Shown here in pieces: positions 46,987 through 59,419 of a stretch of DNA of 64,000 nt (the first letter of the stretch is position 1; each line of letters begins with the position of its first letter). A program made the translations under genes and the position numbers. The notes under the pieces are model-generated. The model saw nothing but the letters and a program-made list of their open reading frames with translations. It searched no databases and had not been told where the DNA came from. Source of the DNA: Orbilia blumenaviensis (lineage: Eukaryota > Ascomycota > Orbiliomycetes > Orbiliales > Orbiliaceae); the NCBI GenBank assembly GCA_036872755.1, contig JAVHNS010000002.1, positions 2,914,001-2,978,000 on the forward strand, in the 5' to 3' direction.

Positions 46987-49623
46987 CTACCTCATAGGTG
47001 GAAACTCCTCACTCGGCGTTTCGTATCCTACGGTGGCATCCGAGTCAACTCTCCCAAAAGCCGGTAATAGTGGTGGTCGTTGATGGTGCTGCTGATGCCG
47101 TTGGTGATTTTGACCCTTTTCAATGGTATCAGGTACGCTTTCACTAGTCCCGCTACTCCTCGAAAACCGTTTGCTTCCACCCTTCTCCGATATACTGTTT
47201 GCGATTTCTCCTCGTGCTCTCGCGTCCTCTAGAGTCTCGATTCTAAACGCCAACCGAGGATCTTCATCCTGCGCACTAGGGCCACCAATCCGTTCAATCT
47301 TAAATCCCTCCCAATGAAAGTCGCTTTCATCTTTGACAGGCGGACTGCTGACGATGTCTGTTGCGGGACTCTCAGGTATATAATTCGAGCTCGGCGGTCC
47401 TCGGGGCGGGCTGCTGAACGGCGACGGTGTTGTAAATCCATTCATTTCGGTTCCGCCGTTTCGCTCAGGATATCCAAATTCCCCGCCGAATCCGAAGCCA
47501 TTAACCCGTCCGTTTGGCGCTTCGTACGGATGCCGTGAGGATCCAACGGTAGGTGTCATCGTCATCGGACTCTGCACGAAGCCCTCGTCTAGGAATGGCG
47601 CCCTTTTGCCGTTTCTCGGGTTGATCCTTAGCGAAGTCGGTGATCCTTTACTTGAGCTTGAGCTAACGTGCACCACTTGTCCGTCCCCAACCACGACATC
47701 GATTGGCGGCTGCGGACTTGTTCCAGTTCTGAACGCGCTTTCTCCTTCGGGGAATCTGTAGAGTAATTCCTTGGCACTGGGTCGGTCTCGTGGTTCCTCG
47801 CTCAAACAGGCCATCACGATCCCTCTGAACCAACCAGGAACTTCTTCAGGCGCATCATCCATCATCAACGGTCTCGCAGCCGCCTCTGGTTCGTCAACTT
47901 GAAATACCAGCCCCCAAAGCACCATCCCCAACTGCCACATATCGCTTTTAACCCCAATAAACATCCCAATCCGCTGCTGGCTCTCAATAAGTCCTTTAAT
48001 TTCCGGTGGCTCCCAACCGATTGGGCACCCTCTTCGATTAATGTCGATAATCTTAACATCGCCGTGTTCGTCGAGCACCATGTTCGACATTGTAAAGTCA
48101 CCTTGCACAAAGCCTTCTTCGTGGATTTCCGATAGTCCCCTAATGATTTGTTGCGCCCAGCGCTCTCGTTTTTTCCACGGTAGCTTCCCCCGTTCATTGA
48201 AAACTACGTCGATTAGCGAGCCGTTTGGTGCGTATGAAATCAGTAGTCCCCGGACATGCTTTCTACGCTCATCCACAACCAATCCGCCGAAGTGTATAAC
48301 GCTCGAAGAGTTTCGAAGCGCATGAAGGGCATTGATTTCGTAGAGGAATTCGTCTATTGTGTCGGGTCCCGGTATTTCCTTTTTGATAAAAACTCTGTCG
48401 CCTTGTCGGACTTTATATACGAAACCGGAGAGGTGGCAGTCGAATTCCAGCTCCGATTCCTGGTAGAGGTCGCAGTGTAGATGTCGGACTAAGTTTACAT
48501 GCGGATAGTGTATTATTTCGTTGATATCCTCGTTGACGTGAACGTGTAGCCGGCCGTCCTTAGTTTCAAGCTTGAGATTTGTGATTGTAGGGTAGAATTG
48601 TATGTCGAATAGAGAGTCTCGAACGGCTTCATAAATACGGGCCGATTTTTCGCGCTGGTATGGAATATGCTTAAGTTCTTCCTCCAGGGAGCCATGTTCG
48701 GCGTTACGGTAGTCGCAAGAGACGGTGATACGGTGTCTGAGATGTGGAGATTCGGCGTATGTGACGAAGAACTTTTCGCGATCGGAGCGCTCACGGAAGT
48801 GCATAGACAAGTTGAGAATCCAGCGCCATTCTAGTTCTTCCTCTATCATTTCCTGGTAGCGCTCATCTTCTTCATAGAGCCAATCCTTAGAATTCGGAGA
48901 GTGTATGTCGGTGGCGGGTGAGAGAGGTGGTTGGGTGTCAACCCGGGCAGCAGATGAACGCGGGTCCAGGATTGACGTCACGGTGGCGCGAGGCGAGCGG
49001 AGAGACGCATTCGTGGCACGAGGATCTAGGATACCACTAGTTTTCGGACTCGCTAGAGAAGTAGAAGTATGTCTATATTCGAAATTTTGACCAGAGAGGC
49101 GCTGGATACGTTTTGGATCCGTGGAAAGCGCTCGCTGTTCCTGACGGGTCGGGCGTATTTCCTTGAGATTTTCACGCTTCTCACTGTCCACCCTGACGGG
49201 CGCTTTGATATTATCCTCGACATTGGAAGCGACAGGGAGACCAGGAGGAGAAGAAGGCGGTTGAGGTTTTCTTTGAGAAGGCGAGCGGCCGAGGGCGCCC
49301 AAAGGGACAGAAGCAGTAGTCGGACTGGAAAGTGAGGTGCTGTCAGCAGTGACCCGTCGAGCGTTCTCGACTCTATCAAGAGGTTCTAGTGAATGTGAGG
49401 TTCCATTTTGGCGATTATTTCGACTGCCGGCAGCAGGAGTAGAAGTTAGGCTGTTATTCGTAGAAGTTGAGTTTTCCTTGTGGTGTTTCTCTTTATGAAG
49501 GCCCTTCTTGAAACGGTTGAAGAAGCTAGATCGGGAAGAAGAAGGCCCGGCTTCTTTGGACGTGGCCGGGAGGCTACCTGTGGACTTTGAAGGGAAGGCC
49601 ATGCAGGGACAGAGCGATTTCAT
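46987..49623 (-). CDS. Divergent protein kinase with altered HRD and DFG motifs
   Basis: The protein is 878 aa in a single exon. Residues 1-245 are a Ser/Pro-rich, probably disordered region; a conserved 120-residue block follows (around EEDERYQEMIEEELEWRWIL), and the kinase-like domain spans about 375-625. Visible: Lys414 in VFIKKE (VAIK position), VQGDFTMSNM in place of HRDxxxxN (Asp509 and Asn514 kept), IIDINRRG in place of DFG (Asp527 kept), GWEPPE at the APE position, KSDMWQLGMVLWGL (subdomain IX) and PRDRPSAKELL (subdomain XI, Arg kept). Key catalytic residues remain although the motif frames are altered, so activity cannot be excluded. The tail is disordered. An alternative start is Met8. 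Confidence 0.8.
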   Translation of the reverse strand: MKSLCPCMAFPSKSTGSLPATSKEAGPSSSRSSFFNRFKKGLHKEKHHKENSTSTNNSLTSTPAAGSRNNRQNGTSHSLEPLDRVENARRVTADSTSLSSPTTASVPLGALGRSPSQRKPQPPSSPPGLPVASNVEDNIKAPVRVDSEKRENLKEIRPTRQEQRALSTDPKRIQRLSGQNFEYRHTSTSLASPKTSGILDPRATNASLRSPRATVTSILDPRSSAARVDTQPPLSPATDIHSPNSKDWLYEEDERYQEMIEEELEWRWILNLSMHFRERSDREKFFVTYAESPHLRHRITVSCDYRNAEHGSLEEELKHIPYQREKSARIYEAVRDSLFDIQFYPTITNLKLETKDGRLHVHVNEDINEIIHYPHVNLVRHLHCDLYQESELEFDCHLSGFVYKVRQGDRVFIKKEIPGPDTIDEFLYEINALHALRNSSSVIHFGGLVVDERRKHVRGLLISYAPNGSLIDVVFNERGKLPWKKRERWAQQIIRGLSEIHEEGFVQGDFTMSNMVLDEHGDVKIIDINRRGCPIGWEPPEIKGLIESQQRIGMFIGVKSDMWQLGMVLWGLVFQVDEPEAAARPLMMDDAPEEVPGWFRGIVMACLSEEPRDRPSAKELLYRFPEGESAFRTGTSPQPPIDVVVGDGQVVHVSSSSSKGSPTSLRINPRNGKRAPFLDEGFVQSPMTMTPTVGSSRHPYEAPNGRVNGFGFGGEFGYPERNGGTEMNGFTTPSPFSSPPRGPPSSNYIPESPATDIVSSPPVKDESDFHWEGFKIERIGGPSAQDEDPRLAFRIETLEDARARGEIANSISEKGGSKRFSRSSGTSESVPDTIEKGQNHQRHQQHHQRPPLLPAFGRVDSDATVGYETPSEEFPPMR

Positions 49624-52600
49624 TAACGGGATATCGAAGGGGGTCGGAGATGGAGGAGGAGAGCTCTTCCGGGGAGGAAGAGGAGGGTGAAGAAGGGGAG
49701 GAGGAGGAGAGGAGGAGGAAGAAGACTGTCATGAGGCTCGGTTAAGACAGCAGCAGAAGCGCTCTGCCGGCCGGGCAGAATTAAATAATAGACAAAACGT
49801 CAGTCCGAATTAACTCCACGACTTCGTCTTCTATAGACAGCCCGTGTCTCCGCCACTAGCTAAATCGTAGCTACCGAAAATCGATCGAAGTACCTCCAAG
49901 TTCCTGCTGAGTATTTGAGCAGGAAAAAAAAAACAGTTGCAGTTGTTGGATTGGTCTTGTTTTTCTCGAATCCTTGAGGAACGGGCAGAAGTGCAGGCGC
50001 TAAGAGATAGGCAGGGTTATTGTTTCAAGTCGAGTAAGTTACGTCTCCTTCGAGTCGAATACGTTTATCTTCGCTATGATCAAATCGAAATAAAATAAAA
50101 AAGAAGACCAAAGCTGATTATAAGGGTCAATCGGTATATTATATAATCCAAGAGAGAAAAGAATGGGAAGAAGAATAGGAGGAGTTAATTGACTGAAGCG
50201 GAGGGAATGCGTGCGGTATATTAGTCCTAGGCGATGAGATGGCTTGTCCGCGCCCTCAAGGATGATATGCCTGACAATTATATACCACCAAGGACCAAAG
50301 TAAGTAACGCCAGGACTCAGGCAAGTAAGGACGGCAGCGGGCAGGACAGTTACTTACAGGACAGGACATACAGGGCGTTAAAAGAGACAGGGCAAAATAC
50401 AGGGCAAAGGGGGGAGGGGGCCTGTATGTGCGTCCGGACATACATACATGGCCAATGCAAAACGCCGTCGCAGCTGCCCTCGACTAATTAATTACCATCA
50501 TCTCGCAGCGCAGCCACATCACCAGATTCTCTGGCTCAAACAGGTGCAGTTCCTTTTTCTTCTTCGAGTTTTTTTTTTCTTCTTTTTTGCTTGATCGATT
50601 GATCAGGCTTTTTTAAACTTCACTGAACCTAACTGACATTTGCATCACATATATCGATGGAAGATTAAATAAAATATCATACGTATGACAAGCGACATGA
50701 TACCTGTGCATGTACGTCTGTCTGATCGAAAAGGATAATATGATTCGATCAGTATGCAATTTGAGCCTGTCAGGATCATTGTGACCGCCGTGTTACACAG
50801 TTGACATGGACTCTCCTCGAATCAGCAGTCCTCCCTTCATCTCATCTCTTCGCATCTCCCTCTCCTGTTCCTGCTCCCCTTCTCCTCCACCTTCCGGATA
50901 CATCTTCAATTCGATCAGATCCAATTACAATTCTCAACAATATTTCATTCTCACATTTACACATCTATTCCGTCGGTCAGTCTCTTTTCTTTCTTTCTCA
51001 TACATTCTTCACCTTCCTCTGTCTGCCCCATGAAAGTTTGAAAAAACAAAATTCCCGGCCCGGCCTGCATGATGTCTGCAGACGAGAGAATGAGAAAGAA
51101 AAACCTAGCCATTCAGGGTGTCCCGGCCTGTCAAAATACCCTCGTTTATTTAGGTAGACAAGGCAGGGTCACAGGTAAGGGAATTGTACCGGTACAGTAC
51201 ACCCGTATACGCACATACATATCATCTTGCCTTGCATCCCGTGATGGTCATCTGACGGTCCTCTTCCCTTAAAAGCCCCATTTCTTGTTCACATTTCACA
51301 TCGGTTAGTAAGTACTAGTACTAAGCACTTTTACATGGCGCAATAGTATCGTCTCCTTTGCGACAGTCTGGCATCATTTTAAAAAGCCCTCTGACCAAAA
51401 AAAAAAAAACTTGTGACTGTGATTGTGATTGATTGTGATTGTGATAGGATGCCGCATTGGCGTTCTTCTTTTTTTCTTTCTTCGAGGCCGCATTCGAGAA
51501 TTCACCCGCTTTCAGAAACTTTCCAGACTTCTTCGGAATGAGCATTCGTTTAGTTATACTAGGGTTTATACTACTTAGCTCGACTTGGGTACTACTTTGA
51601 AGTACTTCCGCGATACCTACGAACCTAGAATCTACGGCATACTAACTATCGTACCATAGCTCCCAACTCAGAGGCTATTGGGATCTAGGGTAGCATTCCG
51701 CCGTCCCGCGAAAGGAAAAATAAAAAGTGAGACCCATCCCGCTGGTGTGCGCTGTCCAAATGATGATGAATTGATGAATTGGCCTTCAAAGGATGTTCTG
51801 GTACCTCGAGAACTTCGAGTTCGAGACTAACTTTTACACAATACACGCACAATATCAATATTTCTATCATATCATGAAAAAAACAGCCTCGATATTAATT
51901 TGCGACGTCCCCCACATTCATAATACCACATGCAATTAATATATCTCGCTCACTGCATCGGCCAGCAGCACGCGGTTCGATAGTTAATTCGCGAATTTCG
52001 CGGGACAGCATACAGTCGGAAACCCCTCACTTTGCCGTCCTGCAGCTGCATCATATCTGCCTTTCTCCTCCTCCTCCTCCACCCCCCTGTACAGAACGCC
52101 CCATTAATGATACCTATCCCGTATATTCTGTCTGTCGGTTATGCCCTTTCCCCTCACCAAAGAGGAAAAAAATTCAAGGAAAAAAAGATAATAAGAGAAC
52201 GAGGAAGATTCCCCTCTTTCTCCAAAGCAATAGGTACCTCCACCCTCGCCTGTTCAACCAACCGCAACCTGCAGCTCCGTGTAAAAACCTGGTTGGTTCC
52301 ACCTTCCAGGGGCATTCCCAGTCGCCTTACACCGCAAGCCGTTACTTGCCAAAATATTAAAATCCCGAATCAAGTAACACTTCCAAAAACACACTTAGTC
52401 TAAGATTTCTCTTCTCTTTTGATAGTAACCGTACATACACCACCACCACCACCACACCTCCACCGGCTTTAGCTTGGGTAGTTTTAGCGGCTAACTAGAC
52501 TTTTTCGATGCGTTGGCACCTCTAAACCACCTTACAATGTTCTTAAGGTACCAGGTAGCATGTATAATCCATGGCCCATCGATCGAGTCGGAAGCTAAGA

Positions 52601-54243
52601 AGAGGAGTAAAGAAGAGGGGATGTACTGTATTGTATACCGACAGAGACGGAATATTTAACGGCAAAGGAGGCACACCCAGCCATGTTCACATTGCATTGA
52701 GGCTGCTGCTTGCATGCGTGGGGATCGAAATGTGATCAGATGACCTAATTCGCTGGTTTTCTCGGAAACCCCCCCTCTAGCATACACACCTACACATACG
52801 GTATACACCGCCATGGTTGACTCCGCGGTTTTTTTTTTTTTTTTTTTTTTTTTTGCACATGAAAGATCCAATATTATAGCCACTTGACTTGCTTACTTCT
52901 TTGATGACATGGAATTCTCTGGAAATAGAGCGGAGGGCTTATACATCTTCGCATTGTGCGAAAAATAAGTAACTATCGATAAGCCACCACGCTACGATCT
53001 GCCATGCTTCCCATGCCGTGTATGTTCATGTCCATGTTCATATTCATGTAAATGTAATGTAGGGCAACGCAAGGCAAAGTGAAGTTGACCCACTTCCCCC
53101 CTTCCCCCCCCTCTCGAGGTCTCCGGACCCCAGCTCACCCTTCTTCCAATACTGACGCCAGGTCAATGGTCGTCCGAACGGAATATTATAACATTATCAA
53201 GCGAGAGATAAGTCCCCCCCAACTTACAAGGACGAGGTTTTGTCAATCCCCCCCAAATTCCACATGCGCAGTCGCTTCTTCGACCTGTCGGAAGAATTCT
53301 AGGAAAGAGAACTCAAAAAAATTTATGACCTGTTGGAACTCGTGGGGTTACACACGCCTACCTATCCGATTCCTTCAATTATCCTCCGAACAATTTTTTT
53401 CCAACAGGGCGGACCAGGACATAGGTAAGTATATTATCAATTAACATTATTGCATTCTGATATACATAACAGCCAGCCTTGATTTCCTACTGCTGAAGGG
53501 ATCTCACCACGCCTGCCTGCCTGCCTGCCTTCTTGCCTTCCTGCCTGCTGGCTGGCTTGCTTCATGACTTCCTTCCCCCCCGGCTCGTGATCTGTATGTT
53601 TTGTACACAGCTCACTCGTGAGAATGGTGGTACGTACGTCAAAGGGTTGGATACGTATACATGTATACCATGACATTGTCAGATAATATAATATAAATCC
53701 GGGTTAGTGGGTTATACTAGGTCTCCCCACGCCGGACCGATCCTCCCATGGCCAGCGCTTATTTGTCGTGTGAGTATAATAGATTTCAAGCGATTGGGCT
53801 CTTACCAGGTGAATTGTCAGACCATGTATCAGAAAGAAAAAAAAGTATGCATCTGCGTATGTATGTACAAGAAAACATCAGATGATATATGGTTGGTATG
53901 CGTGAAAAGGTGGCGACCGAATCGATCGAAGTAGGAAAAAAAAAAAAAAAACCAGAACTCCTTCCTGTGCTTTTTTTATTTCAAAGAAGGAAAGAAAGAA
54001 AGATGGGGTATTTACAGCCAACCGAAGAAAACAAAAAACACCGATTGGTAGAAAAGAAAAGTGTGGTGAATGCATGCTGTAACGTCGTGTCCCTTGAGCT
54101 CGTAGTCCGGCCCGTCCGTCTAGGTCTATCCTCTACCTAGCCTGCCCTTCCACCTCCCTTCGTTCCCCCATCTAATTCGACTTCACATATACAGTATAAT
54201 GTAGAGTGGAGAGAATGAAAACAATCCACATCTATACCGCCCA
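49624..54243. other. 4.6-kb gene-free stretch upstream of the kinase gene
   Basis: The part next to the kinase start (49640-49720) is purine-rich on the plus strand, i.e. pyrimidine-rich in the mRNA sense, typical of a fungal 5' UTR. The remainder holds many simple repeats: a GATTGT-type tract near 51416-51446, CAC repeats near 52439-52460, a 26-nt T run at 52829-52854, and GCCT repeats at 53511-53530. No convincing gene or RNA seen. Confidence 0.5.
52829..52854. repeat. Poly-T tract of 26 nt
   Basis: An uninterrupted run of T; the longest homopolymer I see in the window. Confidence 0.9.
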
Positions 54244-56848
54244 CTAGGCAATCATTGTTCCAGCCATGGCTGCTAAGAATGCATTCATGAACATTTGCAA
54301 ACTCCAAAGACCCACGGCTCGTATTCTCCTCTTCTTGATATCAGCGTCTGCAATATCCTTCACGAAAGCATCATAAACCTATAGCTTAGGAGTTAGTAAA
54401 CTATCCAGTCAAACACTACAATGGCGAGCGGAAGGGGATCGGTTTACTAACCTCAGCACTCAGATCATCCATCAGGCCGCTATCGAATAGCGTCCAACTC
54501 CCATCGAACTCCTTCACCCTCTTCACCATTCTACAATTAATCGGTATGATCGTCCGCTGGCTATTGATGTATCCAATGATAGGCCTCATCAGCGCATTGT
54601 TCCTATATGATAAATCCTGTGTGAACAACGGAATCGCTGCGCGGGTGTCGTTCATCTCTAAATGCAAATCGATCATCATGAACTTTCTATCGTCAGATGA
54701 CAGCGATGTTGATGTTGACATTGGCGATGATCCAGTTGGGACTGCTGTCATTAAAGAACTATCGTCCCTTGTCGTGTTAACGGCCTCTACAACCTCCCCC
54801 CTCGTCATTCCTGTCGGGTAGCTCTCGTCATCCAGCCCAACAACGTTCGCAATCAGCCTCCCATCTTCTTCATCTCCGTTAAGCCCAACCGCTGCCCCAA
54901 TGATACCAGTAACACTTTCAACGCTCAAATCCCTCTCCCTGACCAGCCCTTCCACCTTCTCTCTTCTCGTCTTAATCCCAGCTTCCATCTTCTCCATCAC
55001 ATCATGCATAAACTTCCCGATCCCATCCGCTGAATCCTCGGGAAAATGAATATCTGCTATGATATCCAGATTTCCCGCGACAATCCAACTCAATGGTCCT
55101 TCGTACCCCCGGTTCAGATGGTCAAATCTCAACCCATCAATTCGGAATCGGCTAGTTCTCTTCCATGGGTATTGTCCTTCCTGCTCCCCATCCATGTCAC
55201 CAGCCATAGTTGTAGTTGCCATAGTTGTTCCGTGGCTCTGTCTTGGATGTAGTGTGAACAACGAGTCATCATAACTTCCACTGACGTGATTCGCGCTCAA
55301 AAAGTCGTAGAACAGCCATCTCTTCCTTAGAACCGGTAGGTCACAGCTGAAGATGCTGACATGGAAAGGCCTGAACCCTCCAGGCTGGTACACCGTTACC
55401 AACAGGTCCTCGAGTTTGAAATGATCCAGCTCGAAGTCTCCTGGTGCGTATTTGTGTCGGTATGAACGCGGGTCGATATCATCGTCAAACTGTAGATGCG
55501 TACGGTCTATGATACCACGAACGCCTTTCATGTCCACGTCTACCAGAAGACCACGACCGTTCATCCATTTCGCGAGAGAGATAGTGACATTGACGGTATC
55601 GATTGTTACATCGAATTGAGTGTAGTTCCCGTCGTCTTCTTCATACGGGTGGCCACTATGGTCCTCTGAGAATGCTGCAGCTGCAGCCGCGGCCGCGGCA
55701 ACAGACGGTGATCCCTTTTGTACGCTTGTGCCCTTTAGAATTCCAGGTCGTCGGGACACAAAGACATTCTTAAATGATATACACCCATCCTTCCATCTTG
55801 GCACGATAGCAGACTCGAAAACCACTTTCATGCCCATCTCCTGGGTCAAATAGTTGCCCACCACCTTGGCGAGGTATTCCTGTGCGAACACGGTGTTGAC
55901 CAGCCATATCCCTATTGAGAAGAAGGTAGTAGTACCCAGAATAATCCATGCTAGATTTCCCAGTATGATCCACGAGAAGAAGGCAGATATCTCGTCCATG
56001 TTAAACGGGCGGATTTGTCGGATTGTAAGCCATTTAAAACGGATACGAAGACGGTCCCAGGCTGATGAAGCAGCTGCAAGAAGTTCTTCTTTGCTCGGAC
56101 GGTGGATCACAGGTAGACGTTCCATAAACCCATGGTCTCTGGCTGCACGTTTAGCAATAGCATAGTACGCCGATGCTGCCAGAGATGAATTGTCTTTATC
56201 ATCCGGATTAGGCGGCTTCGGTTCTGGGTTTGCAGGAGATGGACGTTTGGGTTTCTCTGGTGTGACGTCAGACTGTGCTTTATTCAGATTCCTATCGTAC
56301 TTCTCGGATTTTGATTGTATCGGCCTAGAACCCTTAGAATAGTCCTTATAGTCCTTATCCACGCCTACGTTCTTCCCCCGCCCGTTCCGTCCGCTACCGT
56401 TGATTTTCCCTGATGATTTCGAGCTCGCACTCCGGCGGGACATGCGTAATATCCTATCCTTCCTACAATCCGTGCATACCCCGCGTTTCCATATCGACCT
56501 TGCAAGTGGGACCAAAAGTCCCGTTCTGACACCTTCCCTCAGCTTCCGTCGGCCATTAACACCGGTTCCGACCCTATCAATCGTTCCATTCGAGCTGCAC
56601 GAGCTTACCACAGCGGCTGTGGTCTCAGAAGCCTTCGAAGGCAAACTGCTCCAGGCGAATACTCCAGATGCGAATCCGCGAGATAGCACGTATCTCGGCG
56701 ATTTCAGACATTGGGAGGGTGTTCTCGATGAAAAGAAGGTTGTGAACGGTTGGGCGGAGATGAAAGGTGGGGGAGGGGTTGTCGCGTGCCAGAGCCGCCA
56801 GGCGGTGCGGAAGACGGAATTCGACGGTGAAGTCATGCCGAGTACCAC
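54244..56848 (-). CDS. MDM31: Mdm31/Mdm32 mitochondrial inner-membrane protein
   Basis: This inner-membrane protein is needed for mitochondrial shape and inheritance and lipid homeostasis. Two exons (56848-54452 and 54378-54244) give 843 aa. The N-terminal 150 or so residues are basic and hydroxylated, a mitochondrial presequence region. A transmembrane segment lies near ISAFFSWIILGNLAWIILGT and continues into TTFFSIGIWLVNTVFAQEYL. Conserved parts: GMKVVFESAIVPRWKDGCIS, FKNVFVSRRP, YTQFDVTIDTVNVTISLAKW, GVRGIIDRTHL and PGGFRPFHVSIFSCDLP (family hallmarks). The second exon supplies VYDAFVKDIADADIKKRRIR and a C-terminal membrane segment ending GTMIA. A run of nine Ala after SVA interrupts a variable loop. 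The start is the first Met; later in-frame Mets are possible. Confidence 0.92.
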
Positions 56849-57484
56849 ATTGTTCTAGGGCACTTTTTTTTTTTTTTTTTTTTGTTTAATTATTTTAATT
56901 CAAAAGAAAGAAGGGCCTATAATCCGGGGAGCAGGTGAAGTGGAGAGGCAGCGAGGAACATTGTTAGCAATAGCAGCTCGTTAGTATCAGGACAACCATG
57001 CAAGTGGGGTTTTTAATTTAGAAGCTGCAAGCAGCAGAGTGAGCGAGGGATGATGTCGTCGAAAGGGAATTCAATGCAATGGCCAAAGTGGGTTTTGGTT
57101 TTTTTTGGGGGGTCGAAAAAATGGCCGGCGTTGGAATTTGGGCTCGCTAATAACGGACATAAGCGATCGATCAGTCAATGTAGGTACCGCTAACTAGGTA
57201 CCTAACCAGCAGTTACCAGCCTGTGGGCGCACGGCCTTGTTTGTGTCCTTAGCTACCCAACCTAGCCTGCCTAACTATAACTACGCTGTCCAGATATCTA
57301 CCTTTAACTACACACGTCCTCGGCTTCAATCTCAAAACATATATCCCACGTATACTAACTGCTACTACTACTACTACTCCTATTACTCACTACACTAGGC
57401 AGGTAATTAAGTAGTTACTACACCAAAGGCCTAAGAGAAAGGGGCAAGACAGACAAGGGACTCTCTTAGCTATCGCCATGTAAG
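56849..57484. promoter_or_regulatory. Divergent promoter region of MDM31 and ARV1
   Basis: The two genes start away from each other across this 636-bp interval. It contains a T run at about 56866-56883 and ACT trinucleotide repeats near 57364-57378. No gene seen. Confidence 0.55.
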
Positions 57485-58426
57485 ATGGGCAAAGTCTGCA
57501 TCGAGTGCAAGTACCCGGTGCCAGTCCTCTACACCACCTCCCAGGCCGCCTACGACCGTAAGACAGGCAGTCCCGTGCGGCTCACCCAGTGCCCAAGATG
57601 CAAGCATTTCGCCGACAAATACGTCGAACATGATTTCGTCGTCCTCTTCATCGATATGGTGCTTATAAAGCCACAGGTGTACCGGCATCTCCTGTTTAAT
57701 CGGTTGGAGGTTGCTGAGGACGATAAACCGGATGTATGTCGTTATCAATTCTCTTTTATATACCAAGACCCTCTTTTTTTCTACTTCAGATTTAATACAA
57801 ACGGAGACTAATGAATCGTTATGTTATATTACATCGTGTTATGCAGCGGTCTATAATTCGTCTCGGTGTGCTACTGCTCTTGTTCGACGTCTACCTGACC
57901 TGGGCGCGTATCGAGAAACAAGCTCCCACACCCTCGAGCACCTCAACCCTCGGCATCCTAAACCAGCAGCCGATAGTAATTCAATATATCTTCTTCCTTC
58001 TCCTTTGTCTGACTGAGACAATCATCTTCCACTCCACAATACGGTTCATTTCATTCTACTACTACGGCTTCACAAAACCAAACTCAGTAAGCACGGCTCT
58101 GTTAGTCAGCAGCTGCACAAAACTCTTTCCAATATTGATGGTGATATGGAACTACGACGTGCCTGCTGCAGCAAAAAGTGTCGGATGGGCGGTGGTGGTA
58201 AACAATTTAGAGGCATTGAGGAGTACGTATAACCCCTGGCCTCTGGGCACAAAGTATAGCACGAAAACCCGTGCTGATTTCGCGGATAGTTCTATTGGAT
58301 GTATCATACCCCAAAGCAGCACTTCTCGCCTTCTCGGGTGCGCTCGTGAGATCGCTCTCCACGAACATGATATTATACTGGACCGGTTTACCGATGTCTG
58401 GATGGGGGTTCGAAGGGTGGGTATAG
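57485..58426 (+). CDS. ARV1: Arv1, ER sterol/GPI-intermediate homeostasis protein
   Basis: This ER membrane protein is involved in sterol distribution and GPI-anchor precursor handling. Three exons (57485-57733, 57847-58222, 58290-58426) give 253 aa. The N-terminal Arv1 homology domain is intact: zinc-binding CIEC ... CPRC, then FADKYVEHDFVVLFIDMVLI and KPQVYRHLLFNR. Hydrophobic segments follow (IIRLGVLLLLFDVYLTW, IQYIFFLLLCLTETIIFHS, and a pair near the end around AALLAFSGALVRSL). Intron 1 must use the AG at 57846, because the nearer AG at 57789 leads to a stop; a CTAAT branch site precedes it. The last exon ends MSGWGFEGWV. Confidence 0.93.
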
Positions 58427-58895
58427 ACAATCATCTACTTATATATGTCGACATCACGAGCAATTGAATATCCCAGCGATAGGCAGCCTTGAGACCCTTG
58501 GTAATTCTAATCGTTAATTTCCAAAACAAATAAAAACCAAAGAAGAAGCATTTGGATTCCATCGACGACGCCTGCAAATGAACAAAAAGACAATCAAAGA
58601 AGACCCGACACTGCACCAAGTATTAATATCTACCACAGGCCACCTGTATATACCCTACCCGGATACTGAATATCGTATACGTATAATCCAGGCCGAATGC
58701 GAAACAAACCCCTTCTTCCTCGGGCGTAAACAAGCGCTTAATCCGTGGAAAACGCTTTGAATGTTGAATGATGATGATACAGATTCTATTATTACATCGC
58801 CACCCTCTTTATTCTGCTGCATACCTCGCAGACTCCGTGCATGACCGACGATGGCCATCTCTTGTAATTCGTATGTGTAGCACAATTCCGTTCGT
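58427..58895. other. Convergent 3' flanks of ARV1 and VMA9
   Basis: No gene seen. An antisense frame at 58655-58939 overlaps VMA9 exon 4 and is a shadow. Confidence 0.6.
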
Positions 58896-59419
58896 TTACT
58901 CGATATACTCCTTCCTGAAATTCGATGCCGAGGGAGCAATAAGCGGGTTTAACTGCGCCAATAGAGTAAGAGCTATAAAAAAACATCTGTTAGCAGCCAC
59001 CCAACCACTTATACCCATTCCAAAACCAATGAAGCCCTCGGGAGAAAGGTGTACACACCCCACATTATATAAGTACACGCCACCGTCAGAAGTATCGAAC
59101 TCCTCCAGATCCTACATAAAGCCAAAGAGTGATCCGTTAGCAACCGTTCGGCATATCCGTGTCCGACCCCCGAGACCCTTCTTCCAGATGTTCATCGTGG
59201 CATTCTCGAGATATAGCGGAGTTCCCGGAGGCCAAGTATTGGTGTATATGATGGCACATACGTCTGGTTCTCGCCCTTCGGTGCAAAGAAGTATCCGAGT
59301 CCGGCGATGGCGGCGCAGACTACCAGGCCGACGATTACACTCCACCTGTAAGCAGGGGTCTGTATTAGCTTCGATCTCCCGTATTGTTTTCAAGAGTTTG
59401 CGAGGTACCCGTTCGCCAT
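58896..59419 (-). CDS. VMA9: V-ATPase V0 subunit e (Vma9)
   Basis: Small membrane subunit of the proton-pumping V-ATPase V0 sector. Four exons (59419-59409, 59345-59262, 59111-59059, 58972-58896) give 74 aa, the family's usual size. The product begins MANGWSVIVGLVVCAAIAGL, then GYFFAPKGENQTIWRSSILL, TVACTYIMWALTLLAQLNPL and IAPSASNFRKEYIE, matching the two-helix fold with the conserved PKGxNQTxWR turn and ALTxLAQLxPLIxP. The first coding exon is only 11 nt. The reading was assembled from pieces too short to show as one frame; all four junctions have GT-AG signals and total length is a multiple of three. Confidence 0.93.
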
